A stretch of 64,000 nt of DNA, taken from an uncultured Pseudomonadota bacterium. GTDB taxonomy: Bacteria; Myxococcota_A; Bradymonadia; Bradymonadales; Bradymonadaceae. The notes below the pieces were generated by a model. The model was given only the letters and a program-made list of their open reading frames with translations. It did no database searches and was not told where the DNA came from. The position numbers and the translations under genes were made by a program. The stretch spans positions 121,807-185,806 of the forward strand of contig CAJXPB010000007.1 of NCBI GenBank assembly GCA_913057905.1, in the 5' to 3' direction. Positions within the stretch are counted from its first letter, which is position 1. Each line of letters begins with the position of its first letter. Shown piece after piece: positions 60,601-64,000 of this stretch.

Positions 60601-62208
60601 ATGCGCCTCAGTATTGCCACCAAGGTCTTTGTCGCCTTCGCCCTGGTCGTCTCCCTCTTTACGGGCGTACTCATGTACGGGGTCTACCGCACCCAGACCC
60701 TCTTCAGCCAGATCGAGCGCATCAATCGTCGGATCGTCCCCGTGTCGTTGAGTCTCAGCGACGCCCAGACCGACCTCAAGAGCTTTAACATCCTTCTGAA
60801 TGAACGCGACCCCCTGGTCGTTCGACGTACCCTCCAGATGGCGCGACTGGTCAAATCGTTGCCGGACCAGATTCGTCAACAACTGGATCGTGCGGCGAGT
60901 CTCATTCAATCAGAAGGGCGCGACCAGGTATTCGGCGAACGCCAGAGCCGCGCCCTCAACGGGATCGAGGCCGACCTCAGGGCCCTTGAGAGACGCGCCG
61001 GGGACTTTGCCGACCGGGCCGAGGAATTCACCCAGCGTGTGATCCGCAGTTCTTCCGATGACCTCGACGAGGCGGAACTGACTGAACTTCAGGCGAAACT
61101 CAGGCGTGATGTCCGCCACCTCGACGACCGAATCACCGTGTTGCGAAACGACCTGAGGCGCATGACCGACGAAGGCCTCGAGCGCGCCAACGAGAACGAG
61201 CAATCGAGTCTGTGGGCTCTGGTCGGACTCAGCGCGGGTGCCCTGCTGTTGTCGGCTGCCGTCCTTGCGGCAGTCCTCAGAATCATCCAGCCGCTGACCA
61301 CCCTGACGGAGGCGACCAAACGCGTCGGCGAAGGGGACTATCGGCCCCTGGAGGATCCGCCGGAGCCGTGGCTCGGCGCCGATGAGATCACGATGCTCTC
61401 CCGGGAATTCAATTCGATGGCCGAAAAGCTCGCACGCCGCGACGCCAAACTTCGCGAGCAACACGAGGCCCTTTTGAAATCCGAGCGACTCGCCACCGTC
61501 GGACGCATGACCAGCGTCATCACCCACGAGCTCAGAAACCCCCTCTCGAGCATCAACCTCAACACCGAGATGCTCATGGAATCGCTGGTCGAGGAGCACG
61601 ACATCGACCGCGACGATCCCGATGTCATGCCCCTGCTGCAGACGATCACCGACGAGGTCGAACGGCTGCGTGATATTACCGAAGAGTATCTGGTCTACGC
61701 CCGGCTTCCGACCGCTGACCTCGAAGAGGTCGATATTGTCGATATCGTCGAAAACCTCGTCGACTTTCACCTGGGCGAATGGGAACGCTCAGGCGTCGAG
61801 GTCGACGTCGACTGGCCCGACGGACCCCTCCCGCTCAGAGCCGATCCCGACCATCTGAGACAGGCGCTTCTCAACGTCGTCAAAAACGCCATCGAAATCA
61901 GTCCGGAGGGCACGGTCGTCGAAATCGGCATGGATGGGGATCCCTCTGCTGTCCGCGTCTGGGTGCGCGACTACGGCCCGGGCGTCGAGGGCGATCCCGA
62001 CGAACTCTTCGAGCCCTTCTACACCACCAAACCCGATGGTACGGGCCTGGGCCTGCCGATGACCCAGCAGATGGTCGAGGAACATCACGGCTCGATCGAC
62101 GTCGAACAACCCGACGATGGTGGAACCCGGTTCGTCCTCACGCTCCCGCGGGACCCGGAACGGGAACTCGATCCCGAAACAATCGACGGCATCTCGCAGT
62201 CCGGTTGA
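60601..62208 (+). CDS. Membrane sensor histidine kinase, orphan
   Basis: 535 residues. Two membrane helices (about 7-28 and 204-228) enclose an all-helical periplasmic sensor resembling a four-helix bundle. A HAMP domain (about 229-282), HisKA with ITHELRNPLSSINL (H309), N box LLNVVKNAIEISP, and DYGPGV and TGLGLPMTQQMV of the ATPase domain follow. The start at 60601 (MRLSIATKVFVAF) was chosen over upstream codons that overlap the divergent operon's promoter. No response regulator is encoded nearby, so its partner is unknown. NtrB-like in its kinase part. Confidence 0.9.
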   Translation: MRLSIATKVFVAFALVVSLFTGVLMYGVYRTQTLFSQIERINRRIVPVSLSLSDAQTDLKSFNILLNERDPLVVRRTLQMARLVKSLPDQIRQQLDRAASLIQSEGRDQVFGERQSRALNGIEADLRALERRAGDFADRAEEFTQRVIRSSSDDLDEAELTELQAKLRRDVRHLDDRITVLRNDLRRMTDEGLERANENEQSSLWALVGLSAGALLLSAAVLAAVLRIIQPLTTLTEATKRVGEGDYRPLEDPPEPWLGADEITMLSREFNSMAEKLARRDAKLREQHEALLKSERLATVGRMTSVITHELRNPLSSINLNTEMLMESLVEEHDIDRDDPDVMPLLQTITDEVERLRDITEEYLVYARLPTADLEEVDIVDIVENLVDFHLGEWERSGVEVDVDWPDGPLPLRADPDHLRQALLNVVKNAIEISPEGTVVEIGMDGDPSAVRVWVRDYGPGVEGDPDELFEPFYTTKPDGTGLGLPMTQQMVEEHHGSIDVEQPDDGGTRFVLTLPRDPERELDPETIDGISQSG

Positions 62209-62238
62209 CTGCCCCGAGCATCGATGTTCGTGACAACA

Positions 62239-63174
62239 TCAAGCCTCGGCCGAATCCGCAAGCCGGTCGCGCTCTTCGATCAGATCTTCGAGCGCCCGGT
62301 TTCGGTCTTCGAGCTCATCCTCCAGACGCTCGATGCGACCTCTCAGCTCGGAGACCAACGTTCCATCGTCGGCGGGAGGTTTCTCGCGGATCGCCGTCTC
62401 GAGCTGGTCGACACGTTCGGCGAGTCGGTCCCGCTCGGATTGCAGATCCGCGAGATGAGAGTCGTCGTCGAGACGTTCGACGAGCTCGTCGACATCCGAC
62501 TCTCGGGCCCGAAGCTCCGACTCCAATGCCTCGATTCGCTCGGACATCTCTTTTTTCTGCGCCACGAGACTTCGAAGGTCCGACTCAAGCTCGTCGAATA
62601 TCTCCTTCTTTTTGGCCCGGTCGGCTTCGAGCGTAGCCACCCGTTCTTCGAGCTCTTCGATGCGCCGTTTCGCCGCCGGGGAAAACTCGCGGGTCGCGTC
62701 GCGATCCTCTTCGTCGACGATCATGTCATCCCCGATCATGACGCCCTCCTCGGAATCGGTCTCCGAGCCGTCGTCCATCTCGCCGAGCAGGCCCGAGCCT
62801 TCATCGGATTTCGGCGGATTCGGGGGACCGTCGCCCCCTTCCAGCCCCGGCGGCTCGGGCACCGACCCGGAGTCGACAGTCCGCTCGACGCCCATCGCAA
62901 AGTCACCGAAGCGAAGGTCTTCACCACCAGTTAGCACATCGCCCTGCACGGGATCCCCATTCACGTAGGTGCCGTTCGAACTGTCGAGGTCCCGCACCGT
63001 GCAGCCCGTCTCTCCGTCGAACACGATCTCGGCATGGCGCCGCGAGACCGACGGGCGATCGATCTGAATCTCGTTGTCGGGACTTCGTCCCACGGTCACC
63101 CGCGGACGCTCCGCCCCGACTGTCACCGATCGCTCGTCGCCAGACTGCGGATCTTCAAAGACCAATCGCAGCAC
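62239..63174 (-). CDS. FHA domain protein with coiled-coil tail
   Basis: 311 residues, cytoplasmic. The FHA domain (about 24-95) has the phosphothreonine-binding motifs GR, SRRHAEI and SSNGTYVNG. After a Gly/Pro/Glu linker, a long acidic coiled coil (about 165-305) follows. FHA domains read Ser/Thr kinase marks; a kinase of that type is present at 33.9 kb. The start is GTG, with GGAAGG upstream. It is convergent with the histidine kinase gene and divergent from the MinD-like gene. Confidence 0.88.
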   Translation of the reverse strand: MLRLVFEDPQSGDERSVTVGAERPRVTVGRSPDNEIQIDRPSVSRRHAEIVFDGETGCTVRDLDSSNGTYVNGDPVQGDVLTGGEDLRFGDFAMGVERTVDSGSVPEPPGLEGGDGPPNPPKSDEGSGLLGEMDDGSETDSEEGVMIGDDMIVDEEDRDATREFSPAAKRRIEELEERVATLEADRAKKKEIFDELESDLRSLVAQKKEMSERIEALESELRARESDVDELVERLDDDSHLADLQSERDRLAERVDQLETAIREKPPADDGTLVSELRGRIERLEDELEDRNRALEDLIEERDRLADSAEA

Positions 63175-63211
63175 GTCGTCACCTTCCCTGCTTGCGCTTG
63201 AAAGCCATCTC

Positions 63212-63228
63212 GAAACTCGTGTAGTTTC
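63212..63228. promoter_or_regulatory. Inverted repeat between FHA and MinD-like genes
   Basis: GAAACT-CGTGT-AGTTTC, a perfect 6-bp inverted repeat in the 112-bp divergent gap. Possible shared operator; no clear promoter boxes around it. Confidence 0.3.
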
Positions 63229-63286
63229 TCTCCGCTCATACGGTAACCTGCACGCGCCATGCTGCCAAGATCCACTGGAGCCGACT

Positions 63287-64000
63287 TTGAACCGCGCTGG
63301 CCCAAAACGCGCTGTCGACCGACCCCGTGTCGTCGCCTACGGAGGAGGAAAAGGGGGAACCGGCCGGAGCACACTCTGTGCCGAAACCGCCCGGGCCCTG
63401 GCCCGCAAAGACGAGCGGGTCCTCTGCCTGGACGCCGACTGGGGATGTCCCACCCTGAATACCCTCTTTGGAAGCGGTGAGCCGCCGACGGTCGCCGACC
63501 AGGATCTCCCGCCGCTGGGGGCCCCGGACTCGCACATCGCTGACTTCATCCACGAAAGCGGTCACGAGGGCGTCTGGCTGGCCAGCCTCGCGAGCGGACG
63601 CGCTCACCCGTTCGATCCCCCGCAGATCTCGCCGACCGAGCTCATCGGCCAGCTTCACGCCCTCGACTTCGACTGCGTGCTCCTCGATCTGCCCTCCGGC
63701 ACCGAGCCCCTGGGAGTCAGCCTCTTCGCGCTCAGTGACATTCCGATCGCCGTCGCGACCCCGGAGCCGTCGGCGGTACGGCTGGTCACTCAGTATTTTC
63801 GGAGCGCGCTTCTGCAATCGGTCCGACTCGACCCCGATGCCCGGGAGCTGGGGGAGGCCCTCGACGAGATCCTCGACCGCCAGCCGATGGGTCTGACCGT
63901 CGATACCCTGCTCGATGCGGCCGACGACGTCGGCGCCCGGGACGACGACCTCCGGGCAGTTGTCCGTGAAGCGACCGACAAACTCGAGACGTACCTCGTG
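63287..64000 (+). CDS. MinD/ParA-like P-loop ATPase, C-terminal part cut off by window edge
   Basis: Deviant Walker A ATPase of the MinD/ParA/FleN type. The loop reads YGGGKGGTGRST: the signature lysine in KGG is kept, but the usual GKST lysine is arginine. Walker A-prime LCLDADWGCPTLNTLF and Walker B CVLLDLPSG follow. No ATG exists upstream in frame; a TTG at 63287 with GGAG 6 nt before it gives a sensible start (NRAGPKRAVDRPRVVAYGG). 238 codons are present and the frame is open at the window end. Divergent from the FHA gene. Its target (chromosome, pole or flagellum-like apparatus) cannot be told. Confidence 0.85.
   Translation, partial: MNRAGPKRAVDRPRVVAYGGGKGGTGRSTLCAETARALARKDERVLCLDADWGCPTLNTLFGSGEPPTVADQDLPPLGAPDSHIADFIHESGHEGVWLASLASGRAHPFDPPQISPTELIGQLHALDFDCVLLDLPSGTEPLGVSLFALSDIPIAVATPEPSAVRLVTQYFRSALLQSVRLDPDARELGEALDEILDRQPMGLTVDTLLDAADDVGARDDDLRAVVREATDKLETYLV

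Overview
This window is a GC-rich bacterial chromosome segment with tightly packed genes, many 1-30 bp overlaps and strikingly acidic proteins. No tRNA, rRNA, CRISPR array, insertion sequence or integrase was recognised. Several traits point to a Gram-negative relative of the myxobacteria (Myxococcota, Bradymonadales or a similar deltaproteobacterial lineage). These are a meso-DAP type MurE, outer-membrane beta-barrels, cysteine-rich 'EB/Dickkopf-like' lipoproteins, a eukaryote-like Ser/Thr kinase, PEGA and FHA proteins, and a MoxR-DUF58-DUF4350 operon. The lineage is an inference; no marker was compared with a database.

Layout. 1-5.4 kb: the N-terminal part of dnaK (runs off the left edge), an FmdB-type zinc ribbon, a rearranged DsbD-like thiol transporter facing a PDZ-thioredoxin protein, and an unknown secreted protein. 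5.5-8.3 kb: the rpsO-pnp pair with intergenic hairpins. 8.3-11 kb: a large membrane protein with PDZ-like domains, seven membrane helices and a degenerate sigma-54-activator type AAA+ module. This is the most unusual gene here. 11-16.7 kb: a MepA-like lipoprotein with a helical-repeat tail, a DUF507 protein, a Cys-rich lipoprotein, a lytic transglycosylase and pgsA. 16.7-25 kb: a five-gene operon (TPR, carboxypeptidase-regulatory-like membrane protein, DUF4350, MoxR, DUF58). 25-26.6 kb: two paralogous outer-membrane barrels. 26.8-33.9 kb: ftsY, smc and a solitary adenine DNA methyltransferase. 33.9-39 kb: a tail-anchored Ser/Thr kinase, a TonB-like protein and two Cys-rich lipoproteins.

39-56.5 kb holds the division and cell wall (dcw) cluster on the minus strand: mraZ-rsmH-ftsL-ftsI-murE-murF-mraY-ftsW-murG, then a strong terminator, then murB-ddl-ftsQ-ftsA-ftsZ-trmJ. 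murD and murC are missing from their usual places. The cluster makes UDP-MurNAc-peptide and lipid II and assembles the divisome; MurC and MurD must be encoded elsewhere.

56.5-64 kb: the mraZ control region with a promoter-overlapping palindrome and a second inverted copy, a small acidic protein, a kelch lipoprotein coupled to a PEGA membrane protein, an orphan histidine kinase, an FHA coiled-coil protein, and the start of a MinD/ParA-like ATPase with an altered P-loop (runs off the right edge).
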